Assembly: GCA_009780415.1 (NCBI GenBank)
Contig: WRAC01000010.1
Span: 1 to 61,091, forward strand
From: Defluviitaleaceae bacterium
GTDB lineage: Bacteria > Bacillota > Clostridia > Lachnospirales > WRAX01
Direction: 5' to 3'
DNA: 61,091 bases
Positions within the stretch are counted from its first letter, which is position 1. Each line of letters opens with the position of its first letter. The notes beneath the pieces are model-generated. The model saw nothing but the letters and a program-made list of their open reading frames with translations, had not been told where the DNA came from and made no database searches. The position numbers and the translations under genes were made by a program. Below, piece after piece: positions 33,483-42,308 of this stretch.

Positions 33483-34169
33483 ATGGCAAATAACGCAGTT
33501 GTTCAGGTGTCGGGAGTAAGCAAGAGCTTCCCGCTTGAGAAAAATAATGTGAGAGTGCTTGATAATGTCAGCCTAACGGTTAACAGGGGTGATTTCCTTT
33601 CGATCATGGGGCCTTCGGGTTCGGGAAAGAGTACGCTGCTGTATCTTATCGGCGGTCTGGATAAGGTTTGCGCCGGACAGATTCTTTTAAACGGCAAGAA
33701 CATATGGGACATGAACGACAGGGGGCAAAGCGTGATGAGGCGCCGCGAAGTTGGGCTTGTTTTTCAATTTTACAACCTCATCCCCAACCTTAACGTTGTT
33801 GACAACATTCTTATGCCGGCTATCCTTGACGGAAAAAAGCCAAAGAGCCTGAAGAAAGACCTTGACGTAATATTGGATATAACCGGCCTAGCCGACAGGA
33901 AGAAGCATATCCCGTGCGAGCTTTCCGGGGGGCAGCAGCAAAGGGTGGCAATCGCCCGCGCGCTGATAACAAATCCTGACGTCATTCTGGCGGACGAACC
34001 TATCGGCAACTTGGACAGCGCCGCGGGCACCCAGGTTTTGAAGCTGTTGCAAAGGGTCAACAGTGAGAAGAAAAAAACCATCATTATGGTGACCCACAAC
34101 ATAGAAGCGACGGCATACGGGAACAGGGTCATAAATATAAAAGACGGTAAAATCATTGAAAGCGCTTAG
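33483..34169 (+). CDS. ABC transporter ATP-binding protein, LolD/MacB type
   Basis: The 228-aa ATPase has Walker A GPSGSGKST (43-51), Q-loop FQFYNLIPNL, signature LSGGQQQRVAIARAL and Walker B ILADEPIGNLD. It powers the FtsX-type permease just upstream. AAAGGAGGATA precedes the ATG. The operon ends 29 nt before a convergent gene, and no clear terminator was seen in the gap. Confidence 0.93.
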   Translation: MANNAVVQVSGVSKSFPLEKNNVRVLDNVSLTVNRGDFLSIMGPSGSGKSTLLYLIGGLDKVCAGQILLNGKNIWDMNDRGQSVMRRREVGLVFQFYNLIPNLNVVDNILMPAILDGKKPKSLKKDLDVILDITGLADRKKHIPCELSGGQQQRVAIARALITNPDVILADEPIGNLDSAAGTQVLKLLQRVNSEKKKTIIMVTHNIEATAYGNRVINIKDGKIIESA

Positions 34170-34198
34170 AGCTTGATTTCTGCATTCTGTTAACGTAT

Positions 34199-35326
34199 TT
34201 ATCTCACCTGGCCAAACATCGTCTCCTTTAAATCTAAATAATAGAGGTAGTTCTCCGGGGTTACGTCCGGCGGGCACCTGTGGTCGCAGAACGGGATAAA
34301 GCCGCCTCTTTCCACCATCGGGGCAAGGGATTGCATATACCCTTTTATGCTTTCCTTCCCTTCAATCATTTTAAGTTTATCAAACCCGCCCATTATGCGC
34401 AGTTCTTTGCCGTGCCGGCTCAGCAATTCGGCAGGATGGGCGCAGCCGTTGACTTCGAAGGGAAAGAGGCAATTTATCCCGCCTTCCAGCAGATAAGGGA
34501 GAATCGGGCGCACGTCCCCGTCGCAATCCGTGTACCAAATATCAATGCCGAAATCCATCAATTTCTTCTTTATCCTTTTATATCTCGGCATTACCACGTC
34601 CCTAAAGAAATTGACCGATACAATGGGGCCGTTCTTGAAGCATATATCCTCCCAACCGCTGGCGAAGTCAAAGTCCACAACGGGAAGCGCTTGGTCAAGG
34701 AAATCCTCGGCAAGCAGACAGCAGGTTTCCACCATGTCCTCGACCATTTCGGGGTAATCATAAGTGGCGTAGGCAAGTCCCTCAAAGGTAAGCATGTCGC
34801 GGATTTTACCGATCATTGAGCCGCAAGAAACCCCAACCGGGAACTCCCGGCTTTTTGGATAAGCCAGCTTGAGCGTATCCGTATTAACAAGCCGCGCGGG
34901 ATCATCACGCCTGAACCGTTCTTTTTTGCATTTTAACCAGTCATCAGGGGTTTCTACGGATGCCTTTATGTAATGCGGGATAGTGTCGTGCCCGTCAGCG
35001 GGAACCTCGGCAAGCAGGCCGTCGCCGTTTATCATTATCTTTTTATCGCCCTTGACCTCGACGACCTTTTGCTCAAAGCATGGTGACATCCATATATTTC
35101 CCGATACATTTTCTATCCTGTCGAAATTGAAGAAGATATCGGCTTCCTCATTGTTTTTTATACCGTTTTCATAAAACAGCGGCCACTTGGTGAAATTTTC
35201 TTCCCAGTAGCCAAACTCCATATTAAAGCACCGGTCAACGGGCTTATACCGCATTTGATTGTTAAACCGCTCCCTGGCCGTCATAGTCCCTTTCCACGAT
35301 GGCCTGCACGGGGTTATTTCACGCAT
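34199..35326 (-). CDS. uroporphyrinogen decarboxylase (URO-D) family protein
   Basis: The 375-aa TIM-barrel protein matches the broad URO-D family (TARERFNNQMRYKPVDR near the start; DFASGWEDICFKNGPIVS; GGFDKLKM). It lacks the N-terminal Arg-rich RQAGR motif of true HemE, so it is more likely a methyltransferase of the MtaA/MtbA kind or a decarboxylase-like paralogue. The start is ATG 35324-35326, with GGAGG 7 nt upstream; a longer TTG start would sit in the ribosome site. It is the second gene after OsmC. Substrate unknown. Confidence 0.8.
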   Translation of the reverse strand: MREITPCRPSWKGTMTARERFNNQMRYKPVDRCFNMEFGYWEENFTKWPLFYENGIKNNEEADIFFNFDRIENVSGNIWMSPCFEQKVVEVKGDKKIMINGDGLLAEVPADGHDTIPHYIKASVETPDDWLKCKKERFRRDDPARLVNTDTLKLAYPKSREFPVGVSCGSMIGKIRDMLTFEGLAYATYDYPEMVEDMVETCCLLAEDFLDQALPVVDFDFASGWEDICFKNGPIVSVNFFRDVVMPRYKRIKKKLMDFGIDIWYTDCDGDVRPILPYLLEGGINCLFPFEVNGCAHPAELLSRHGKELRIMGGFDKLKMIEGKESIKGYMQSLAPMVERGGFIPFCDHRCPPDVTPENYLYYLDLKETMFGQVR

Positions 35327-35340
35327 ATATGCGCCTCCGC

Positions 35341-35739
35341 TCAATTATGTTTTATCGTAACCTTCATCTCGGGCAGATTTTTCATGATTTTTGTCACGGT
35401 GCACGCGTCGAATACACTGTTAATCGGTTTTATATATTGTTCCGGGAACCCTTCGGGGAGCGTCACAATAAACTCGATGCTTTGATAGATACCCTTCTCC
35501 GTGTCTCCCGCAAGCTCCAGCCCGATCCCTTCCGTCGATAATTCCATGCTTTGGCAAAAACCCCGCAAGGTCATCATAGAGCAATTCAACAACGCCGCGG
35601 CCCACATCTGAACCGGAGTAGGGTATTCGCCGCCTCCGCCTTTTGCCGCGGGTATATCCGCTATTAAGGTTAAACCGTCAATTTCTGCCGACACTTTCGT
35701 TTTATCAATAATCCTTGATACAGCCGTTACTTTATCCAT
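35341..35739 (-). CDS. OsmC-family protein
   Basis: The 132-aa protein has the OsmC/Ohr fold pattern with the two redox cysteines (Cys53 in LLNCSMMTL and Cys113 in DACTVTKIM), which in the family reduce organic hydroperoxides. The N-terminal strand region is shorter than in OsmC proper, as in YhfA-like members. GGGAGG precedes the ATG. It is followed 14 nt later by the URO-D family gene and read from a promoter that shares its -35 box with the divergent Opp operon. Confidence 0.88.
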   Translation of the reverse strand: MDKVTAVSRIIDKTKVSAEIDGLTLIADIPAAKGGGGEYPTPVQMWAAALLNCSMMTLRGFCQSMELSTEGIGLELAGDTEKGIYQSIEFIVTLPEGFPEQYIKPINSVFDACTVTKIMKNLPEMKVTIKHN

Positions 35740-35776
35740 TACTAATTACCTCCCGATCAAATTGGGTTACAGCAAT

Positions 35777-35805
35777 ATTTTACCATAAACGCTCATTCTT
35801 GACAA
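35777..35805 (-). promoter_or_regulatory. promoter of the osmC-like gene, overlapping the Opp promoter
   Basis: On the minus strand TTGTCA (35800-35805) and TAAAAT (35777-35782) are 17 bp apart. The -35 overlaps the plus-strand -35 by 5 bp. Confidence 0.7.
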
Positions 35806-35827
35806 TCTTAGTCACAAATATTATAAT
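35799..35827 (+). promoter_or_regulatory. consensus promoter of the first Opp/Dpp operon
   Basis: TTGACA (35799-35804) and TATAAT (35822-35827), spacer 17 bp: a perfect sigma-A consensus. It faces away from the minus-strand promoter that shares its -35. Confidence 0.85.
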
Positions 35828-35880
35828 ATATACTACTCAAACGCCGCAGCCGCCGTTTTTCCCGAAAGGAACAAGCTTCT

Positions 35881-36838
35881 ATGAAATGGAGATACGTTGC
35901 AAGAAGGCTCTTGATCGCTGTACCGACTTTTTTCGGCATAACAATACTTGCGTACATAATCGCTTCGTTCGCTCCGGGAAGCCCGCTGGACGCGTTTCTG
36001 GCGGACCCGCGCATTACGGCGGAGGAGATCGCCCGTTACAGGGAGGCGCTGGGGCTGGACAAGCCCGTGTTTGTCCAGTACCTTAACTGGCCTGAAGGCT
36101 CTGCTCCAAGGCGATCTGGGCTTTTCTATAAGCTCCAGGAGGCCCGTAATAGATTTAATAATGGCCCGTATCGGCCCCACCGCGATGCTGGCGTCGTCTG
36201 CTATAATCCTGTCAATATTAATATCCGTTCCGCTGGGAATCCTTGCGGCCGTAAAACCCAATTCGGCACGTGATTACGTGTCAACGGGCATATCCCTGCT
36301 TTTCGCGTCCACCCCGAATTTCTTCGCCGCGCTTGTGCTGATTTATATATTCGCCGTTAATTTAAGAATACTCCCTTCGGGCGGCATGTTCGACTCGTCC
36401 GGCCAGCGTACCTTGCTCATCCAGCTAAGGCATATGGTTCTGCCTGCTTTGGTATTGTCGTTCCAGCAGATAGGGGGGTGGGTGCGCTATATGCGCTCTT
36501 CCATGCTGGACGTTATGCAGGAGGATTATATACGTACGGCGAAAGCCAAAGGGTTAAAGCGCGGGATGGTCATAATGAAGCATGGCGTAAAGAATTCGTT
36601 GATTCCGGTGGTTACGGTTATCGGTATGTCTATCCCCAGCCTTGTCGGGGGAGCGGTGGTTACGGAGCAGGTGTTCAGCTGGCCGGGCATCGGTTCGTTG
36701 ATGGTGCAGTCCATAGGGTCAAGGGACTATCCGGTTATTATGGGTATAACTGTGTTGATTTCGGTTACGGTATTGCTGTGTAATCTTATCGTCGATATGA
36801 TATATGGTTTGCTGGACCCGCGTATAAGTTACAATTGA
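35881..36838 (+). pseudogene. Opp/Dpp ABC permease (B subunit), single-base frameshift
   Basis: The gene encodes a DppB/OppB-type permease (about 318 aa if restored) in two frames. Frame 1 gives the N-terminus MKWRYVARRLLIAVPTFFGI through DKPVFVQYLNW. After one extra C at 36091-36092 the frame must shift to continue LKALLQGDLGFSISSRRPV to the normal C-terminus DPRISYN, with the EAA-like TAKAKGLKRGMVIMKHGVKNS loop. Everything else is intact, so it is either a recent mutation or a sequencing error in a CC run. It starts an operon with the C permease, binding protein and two ATPases. Confidence 0.85.
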
Positions 36839-36860
36839 TAGATTAATAAGGATGATTGCG

Positions 36861-37730
36861 ATGGATAATAACGGCGGGAAAGATGAATCGTATTTCCTGG
36901 ATGCCCTGCGCAAATTTTTAAACCATAAACCGGCGTTTGCCGGTGTTTGCGTTTTAATACTTGAAATTCTCTGTGTTGTTTTATTACCCATCATCCTGAC
37001 CCTTGATCCGTATACGTCTAACCCGGCGGCTTTCGGCGCGGCTCCCGCTCCCGGTCATTTTCTGGGAACGGATTCCATAGGAAGAGATATTTTCGCAAGG
37101 GTCGTATACGGCGGGCGCACATCCCTGCTCGTGGGGCTTCTGTCAACATTGATAGCCATGTGCCTGGGCACGCCGCTGGGGCTTTTGGCCGGGTATTACA
37201 GAGGATGGGTTGAGGCCGGAATAATGCGCCTTGCCGATATATTCATGTCCTTTCCGTCTATGGTGCTTATTTTAGTTATGGTCGCGGTTGTAGGCCCGTC
37301 CGTCTGGTCGGTCACCATAATTATCGGGGTTCTGGGCTGGACGCAGTTTGCCAGGCTTATCCACGGCAGCGTCCTCAGCGTGCGTGAAAAGGAATATGTG
37401 GAGTCCGCCCGCGCCATCGGAACACCCGATTTCGTTATCATGATTAAATACGTGCTTGCTAACTGCTTCGCGCCGATTCTGATCGCCGCTACTTTTATGA
37501 CCGCAAACGCGATAATATTGGAATCCTCCCTAAGCTTTCTGGGTATGGGCGTGCAGCCCCCGCAGGCGAGCTGGGGCAATCTTCTGTTCGACGCCCAGAG
37601 CCTGACCGTGCTGTCACGCAGGCCGTGGCAGTGGGTGCCGCCCGGATTCATGCTGGTGCTTACCGTGCTTAGCATCAACTTTATCGGTGACGGCGTGCGA
37701 AGCGCTCTGGATCCGAAAATAAGGCTTTAA
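36861..37730 (+). CDS. Opp/Dpp ABC permease (C subunit)
   Basis: The 289-aa permease has an N-terminal cytoplasmic segment, six helices, the DppC signature GTDSIGRDIFARVVYGGRTSL (from about residue 69; shown here split by its GTDSIGRD core), and an EAA loop EYVESARAIGTPDF. ATG 36861 is preferred because AAGG lies 10 nt upstream; an ATG 9 nt earlier overlaps the ribosome site. It works with the frameshifted B permease to import peptides, or other small oligomers, captured by the next gene's product. Confidence 0.9.
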   Translation: MDNNGGKDESYFLDALRKFLNHKPAFAGVCVLILEILCVVLLPIILTLDPYTSNPAAFGAAPAPGHFLGTDSIGRDIFARVVYGGRTSLLVGLLSTLIAMCLGTPLGLLAGYYRGWVEAGIMRLADIFMSFPSMVLILVMVAVVGPSVWSVTIIIGVLGWTQFARLIHGSVLSVREKEYVESARAIGTPDFVIMIKYVLANCFAPILIAATFMTANAIILESSLSFLGMGVQPPQASWGNLLFDAQSLTVLSRRPWQWVPPGFMLVLTVLSINFIGDGVRSALDPKIRL

Positions 37731-37765
37731 GGTTTTACAAAATACAAAGAAGGAAGGTAGTGCTT

Positions 37766-39358
37766 ATGAGAAAGTGCATAGCGCTGATTCTGGCCGCAGC
37801 CATGCTCACGGGCCTCTTGGCCGGATGCGCCGCAGACGGGGCCACCGCCGGAACGGGTGAGAAGGTAATCACCATGGCTATGACAAACCCATGGGACACG
37901 ATGATGCCCCTCAACACCAACAGCAATTACGGCCGCGTGATTTATGACCAGCTTTACGACAGGCTCACAATGAATCAGGCGGACGGCTCCTTTGCCCCGA
38001 GGCTTGCCAAATCATGGGAAGTCAGCGAGGATTCAACCGCGGTGACGTTCCGTTTGGTAGAAAACGCCAAATGGCACGACGGAACGCCGTTTACCTCCGC
38101 GGACGTGGTGTTTTCGTTCCAGCTTTATTCCAATCCGGGCGTTGAAGCTCTCAGCCGCTATCTGCTCCAATACATTGACGGGGTTGACGCTTCCGGAGCG
38201 GAGATATCAGACAAATCCATCGCCGTTGAGGCGCTTGACGACTACACCGTGGTAATCACCATGAAATCGCCAATGTACTATGAAACACTTTTAAATGACT
38301 TAAACAACGTATTTATGATTCCCAAGCATATCTTCGAGGGTAAAACCCCCGAGGAACTAAACGCCCCCACCCTTTGGGAGAACCCCGTGGGAACCGGCGC
38401 TTTCCGCTTTGCTTCCAAGATAGACGGCGAACGCATGGAATTTACGGCTAACGAGGATTATTTCCAGGGCGCGCCGAAGATCGACAGGCTGGTGGTGCGT
38501 ATCATACCCACCGCCAACCTTCTGGCGGGGTTAATCAGCGGCGAGATTGATATTCTGGCGGGCGGCGGCCTTGGCGCGATACTCCTTGACGACTGGGGCA
38601 TGGCAAAGGAGCAGAACAACCTTATAACCGAATCCATCCCCACGCAGAGCTATCAAATGCTTATTATCAACACGCAAAAACCGTACATGACCGAAAGGGC
38701 GCGTCAGGCGTTCTCTATGGCCATTAACCGCGATGTCCTGGTCAACTCCCTGCTTCAGGGCGAAGGCGTTTCGATTGTGACGCCCATCTCACCCATCAGT
38801 CCGTACTACAATCCGGCTGTGGAGGTATGGTTCGACCCTGATTTAGCCAAGCAAATCCTTGAGGAAGAAAACTTCCCCTTCGATCAGGAACTGGTGTTCT
38901 TAGTACCTACCGGCAACACCACCCGCGAGCGCGCCGCCGTCCTTATACAGCAGGACTTCCAAAGGATCGGCGCGAATGTCCGCATCCAATCCGTAGACTT
39001 CCCGACATTGATGAACGATATGCGTGAGGAATTGCATGATTTCGGCGTAATAGGCTCCGGCGGCTCCCTTGACCCGAGCGAAAGCCGGCAGATGATAAAT
39101 CCGGACAGCACGGTTAACTTCTCCCGCCTTACCGATTACACGCTGTCCGATTTAGCCCTCGAAGGAACCTCCGCGCTGACTTTTGAAACGCGCGTACCCT
39201 ATTTTAATCTGTATCAGGAGCTCATGAGGGATACGGCGGCCATTGTTTACCTGTTCACCACTAACAGCCTGATGGCGTACAATAACCGCCTGACGGGCAT
39301 TAATGCCGCTAACTTCAACGTGCTTGACTGGAGCGCGTGGAAGTGGGATATTAATTAA
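37766..39358 (+). CDS. peptide/nickel-type solute-binding lipoprotein
   Basis: The 530-aa binding protein has a lipoprotein signal (LTGLLAGC). Its body has the SBP_bac_5 pattern: LYDRLTMNQADGSFAPRLAKSWEVS, TFRLVENAKWHDGTPFTSADVVFS, and NPVGTGAFRF. AAGGAAGG precedes the ATG. It is the receptor of the first Opp/Dpp operon. A perfect 11-bp hairpin follows 21 nt after the stop. The ligand could be a peptide or another oligomer. Confidence 0.92.
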   Translation: MRKCIALILAAAMLTGLLAGCAADGATAGTGEKVITMAMTNPWDTMMPLNTNSNYGRVIYDQLYDRLTMNQADGSFAPRLAKSWEVSEDSTAVTFRLVENAKWHDGTPFTSADVVFSFQLYSNPGVEALSRYLLQYIDGVDASGAEISDKSIAVEALDDYTVVITMKSPMYYETLLNDLNNVFMIPKHIFEGKTPEELNAPTLWENPVGTGAFRFASKIDGERMEFTANEDYFQGAPKIDRLVVRIIPTANLLAGLISGEIDILAGGGLGAILLDDWGMAKEQNNLITESIPTQSYQMLIINTQKPYMTERARQAFSMAINRDVLVNSLLQGEGVSIVTPISPISPYYNPAVEVWFDPDLAKQILEEENFPFDQELVFLVPTGNTTRERAAVLIQQDFQRIGANVRIQSVDFPTLMNDMREELHDFGVIGSGGSLDPSESRQMINPDSTVNFSRLTDYTLSDLALEGTSALTFETRVPYFNLYQELMRDTAAIVYLFTTNSLMAYNNRLTGINAANFNVLDWSAWKWDIN

Positions 39359-39378
39359 AGCGAGTATTTGTCAAAACA

Positions 39379-39408
39379 CGGGGAGCCGGGCATTAGCCGG
39401 CTCCCCGG
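39379..39408 (+). terminator. intercistronic hairpin after the Opp binding-protein gene
   Basis: A perfect 11-bp stem CGGGGAGCCGG/CCGGCTCCCCG with a 7-nt loop and no T-run. It probably stabilises the upstream mRNA rather than ending transcription. Confidence 0.6.
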
Positions 39409-39436
39409 TAATAAAACGCTGGGAAGTAGGTTTATA

Positions 39437-40395
39437 ATGGAACATCTGCTTTCGGTCAAAGGTCTCAGGACGGAGTTCATGACAAAAAAGGGAATCGTCG
39501 CCGCTGTGGACGGGGTGGATTTTGACGTTAAACGCGGAGAGATTTTAGGCATTGTCGGTGAATCCGGCTGCGGGAAAAGCGTTACCAGCCTGTCCATCCT
39601 CAGGCTTTTGCCGGAAAACGGGCGTGTTGCACATGGCAGTATCGAGCTTGAAGGTAACGACCTTTCGCAGTTATCAGAGAAAAGGATGTGCAATTTACGG
39701 GCAATAAGATTGCCATGATATTCCAGGACCCGCTTACATCGCTGAACCCCACAATGACTATAGGCGAGCAGATGATTGAACCGTTTGCCGTACACAGCGG
39801 ATATACCAAGAAACAGGCAAAGGAAGCCGCGCTGGATATGCTGGGGCGTGTCGGCATATCCTCCCCGAAACGCCGGATGAGGGAATACCCCCACAACCTG
39901 TCGGGGGGTATGCGCCAGCGGGTGATGATCGCGATGGCTTTGTCGTGCAGCCCTGTCCTGCTTATCGCCGACGAGCCAACTACCGCTCTCGACGTATCCA
40001 TCCAGGCTCAGATACTTGAGCTTATACTTAAATTAAGGGAAGATACCGGCACGGCTGTGCTTCTGATAACGCACGATATGGGCGTGATCGCCGGGATGGC
40101 GGACAATGTGCTTGTGATGTATGCCGGGAAGAGTGTGGAGTATGCCTCGGCGGCGAACATATTCAACTCGCCTAAGCACCCCTACACGGAGGGGCTGTTG
40201 AAATCAATCCCGCGCATGGATACGAACGTCGATACCCTCCCCGTTATAGAGGGTACGGTGCCCAACCAGTATAATATGCCGCCGGGATGCCGGTTCCACA
40301 CCCGCTGCGCTTATAAAACAAAGCGGTGCGAAACGGATATTGTTGGAGATTATATGTCGGGCGAAACAAAAGTCGCATGTTTTAAATACGCATAG
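39437..40395 (+). pseudogene. Opp/Dpp ATPase (D subunit), single-base frameshift
   Basis: The gene encodes an OppD/DppD ATPase in two frames. The first, from ATG 39437, holds Walker A GESGCGKS and ends out of frame after KRMCNL. The second resumes with GNKIAMIFQDP, signature LSGGMRQR, Walker [13 protein letters not shown] and the C-terminal Cys-rich GCRFHTRCAYKTKRC. Restoring one G in the GGG run at 39699-39701 rejoins them into about 319 aa. It is the second frameshift in this operon. The palindromic repeat copy 2 starts 4 nt after its stop. Confidence 0.85.
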
Positions 40396-40398
40396 GTA

Positions 40399-40510
40399 AT
40401 ACCGAGTTGCAATCAAAGAAACACTTACTCCGGGCGGATGAGCCGGCCTGAGCGTGAGCGTACTGGATCATCCGCACGGAGTTAGTGTGATTTAGATTGC
40501 AACTTGGTAT
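40399..40510. repeat. 112-bp palindromic interspersed repeat, copy 2
   Basis: It has the same 112-bp length as copy 1 but the opposite orientation. The inverted ends are ATACCGAGTTGCAATC and GATTGCAACTTGGTAT, so one end base differs. It lies between the two ATPase genes of the first Opp operon, 4 nt after one stop and 14 nt before the next reading frame's earliest start. Confidence 0.9.
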
Positions 40511-40524
40511 AAGATTCGCGGAAG

Positions 40525-41523
40525 GTGATAGTTATTTCTGATAATTCTTATGTACATGATAATGCTAATCTTTTTGAAATAAGGAATCTACGTAAGCATT
40601 TTATTAGCCGCAGAAGCATTCTTAATTTCAAGTCCGGTGCGGTCAAGGCCGTGGACGGTGTGAACCTGACCATACGGAAGGGTGAAACTTTGGGGCTTGT
40701 GGGTGAATCCGGATGCGGCAAATCAACGCTCGGGCGGGTTATTTTACGGCTTCTCACCGCCAGCGGCGGAACAATTATGTACAATGGCAGGAATTTATTA
40801 GAGTTTGACAAAAAAACGATGCTTGAAGCAAGGAAACATTTACAAATCGTGTTTCAAGACCCCTACGGCTCGCTTAACCCGCGTATGTCTGTGGAGGAAT
40901 TGGTCGGCGCGCCTATGAAGGTATTTGAAAAAAGCGGAAAAATTCAACGCAGGGAAGCCGTGAAAAACATATTGGAGGAGGTCGGTATCGGAGCGCATCA
41001 ACTCCGGCGTTTTCCGCACGAATTTTCGGGCGGGCAAAGGCAGAGGATCGGTATTGCCAGGGCTTTGATACTTAATCCTGAGTTTGTGGTCTGTGACGAG
41101 CCCGTATCGGCCCTTGACGTATCCGTACGGGCTCAGGTGTTAAATCTGCTCCGCGAGCTTCAAAGGAAAAAAGGGTTGACATATCTGTTTATCTCTCACG
41201 ATTTAAGCGTTATCAAACACATCAGTGACCGCATCGCCGTGATGTATCTGGGAAAGATTGTGGAATTATGCGGCAGGGATAAGCTGTATGAAAGCCCGCT
41301 CCACCCATACACCAAGGGTCTTATGGCCGCCATACCCATACCCGATACGAACATCAAACGCCAGCGCGCCGTGCTTTTGGGGGATATACCAAGCGCCTTC
41401 AATCCCCCGTCCGGGTGTAATTTCCACACACGCTGCCAGTTATGTACCGAGATATGCAAAAATGAGGAGCCCGCGCTGCGTGAGGTTGAGCCTAATCACA
41501 TGGTTGCGTGCCACATGGTATAG
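40525..41523 (+). CDS. Opp/Dpp ATPase (F subunit)
   Basis: The ATPase of about 332 aa has Walker [11 protein letters not shown]-loop IVFQDPYGSLNPR, signature FSGGQRQR, Walker B VVCDEPVSALD, and a C-terminal cluster-type motif GCNFHTRCQLCTEIC. The start is uncertain: the only GTG in frame upstream (40525) lies inside the GGAAGGTG that should be the ribosome site, and no in-frame ATG exists before the conserved region. An ATT near 40534 is the alternative. The palindromic repeat just upstream may have replaced the original start region. Confidence 0.87.
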   Translation: MIVISDNSYVHDNANLFEIRNLRKHFISRRSILNFKSGAVKAVDGVNLTIRKGETLGLVGESGCGKSTLGRVILRLLTASGGTIMYNGRNLLEFDKKTMLEARKHLQIVFQDPYGSLNPRMSVEELVGAPMKVFEKSGKIQRREAVKNILEEVGIGAHQLRRFPHEFSGGQRQRIGIARALILNPEFVVCDEPVSALDVSVRAQVLNLLRELQRKKGLTYLFISHDLSVIKHISDRIAVMYLGKIVELCGRDKLYESPLHPYTKGLMAAIPIPDTNIKRQRAVLLGDIPSAFNPPSGCNFHTRCQLCTEICKNEEPALREVEPNHMVACHMV

Positions 41524-41560
41524 CCGTCTTTAAATTTAAGGGAAATATCCGATTTTTGAA

Positions 41561-41601
41561 AAATAAGGTAGGCAAGGCATACTCGCCCTGCTTATTTTTT
41601 T
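41561..41601 (+). terminator. intrinsic terminator ending the first Opp operon
   Basis: AAATAAG/CTTATTT (7 bp), then a 3-nt internal loop and GGC/GCC, followed by a T-run (41594-41601). Confidence 0.75.
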
Positions 41602-41622
41602 ATCGCTTCTTGACAAAAGCAC

Positions 41623-42177
41623 GTGAGTAATAGTATACTTGCGGGAATGATATTGGCGAAAGACCGCACATCGTCTTTCTTAACACGTCTGTTCGCTTCG
41701 CCGATGACCGCTTCTGATTTCTTGCTAGGCTATACCGCTCCGATGATTGTAATGACATTAGGGCAATCTGCGATAACTCTGCTCGCCGCTTGTCTTTTCG
41801 GGCTTTCGTTCACGGTCAGCATCCTTCCCGCTATTTTGGTGACATCGATAACCTCACTCTTGTTTGTCGGAATTGGTTTATTAACAGGCAGCCTTATGAA
41901 TGACAAAGCGGTAGGCGGTATTTGCGGAGCATTGCTCACAAATGCCGCAGGGTGGTTGTCCGGGGTGTTTATTCCGATTGACTTAATAGGTGGCGCGTTT
42001 AAGACTATAACAGGCATTTTGCCGTTTTATCACGGAGTAGAAGCCGTACGAACAGTCTTGAACGGTGATTATGCCGCGGTTTTACCGCATTTGGCAGTTG
42101 TGTTGGGTTATACGGTTGTTGTTTATATACTCGCGGTTATTGCATTTCGGCGTAAAATGAGCGGCGATAGGGTGTGA
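41623..42177 (+). pseudogene. truncated ABC-2-type permease (C-terminal part)
   Basis: The 184-codon frame holds four or five membrane helices with the ABC-2 permease phrases LAKDRTSSFLTRLFASPMTASDFLLGY and GGICGALLTNAAGWLSGVFIPID. The usual 70-100 N-terminal residues, including the first helix, are missing. The only start is a GTG without a ribosome site, and no partner ATPase is adjacent. It is best seen as the 3' remnant of a drug- or polysaccharide-type exporter gene. Confidence 0.7.
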
Positions 42178-42234
42178 CGGTATGGATAACATCGGAGCCC
42201 CAAGTATAGAAAAGCATTTAATCTAAAAAAAGAC

Positions 42235-42263
42235 TTGATATTTTAATATAGGTATGATAATGT
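42235..42263 (+). promoter_or_regulatory. probable promoter of the HD-domain gene
   Basis: TTGATA (42235-42240) and TAATGT (42258-42263) are 17 bp apart, in AT-rich sequence about 45 nt before the start. The overlapping GATAAT is an alternative -10. Confidence 0.4.
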
Positions 42264-42308
42264 AATTCAAATGGTTTAAAAATCAATATGAATAAGGGGC
42301 ATTTGATT

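Noticed and set aside
34280-34819. 179-codon plus-strand frame opposite the URO-D gene
   Set aside because: Antisense to a protein-family match with a ribosome site; no ribosome site of its own.
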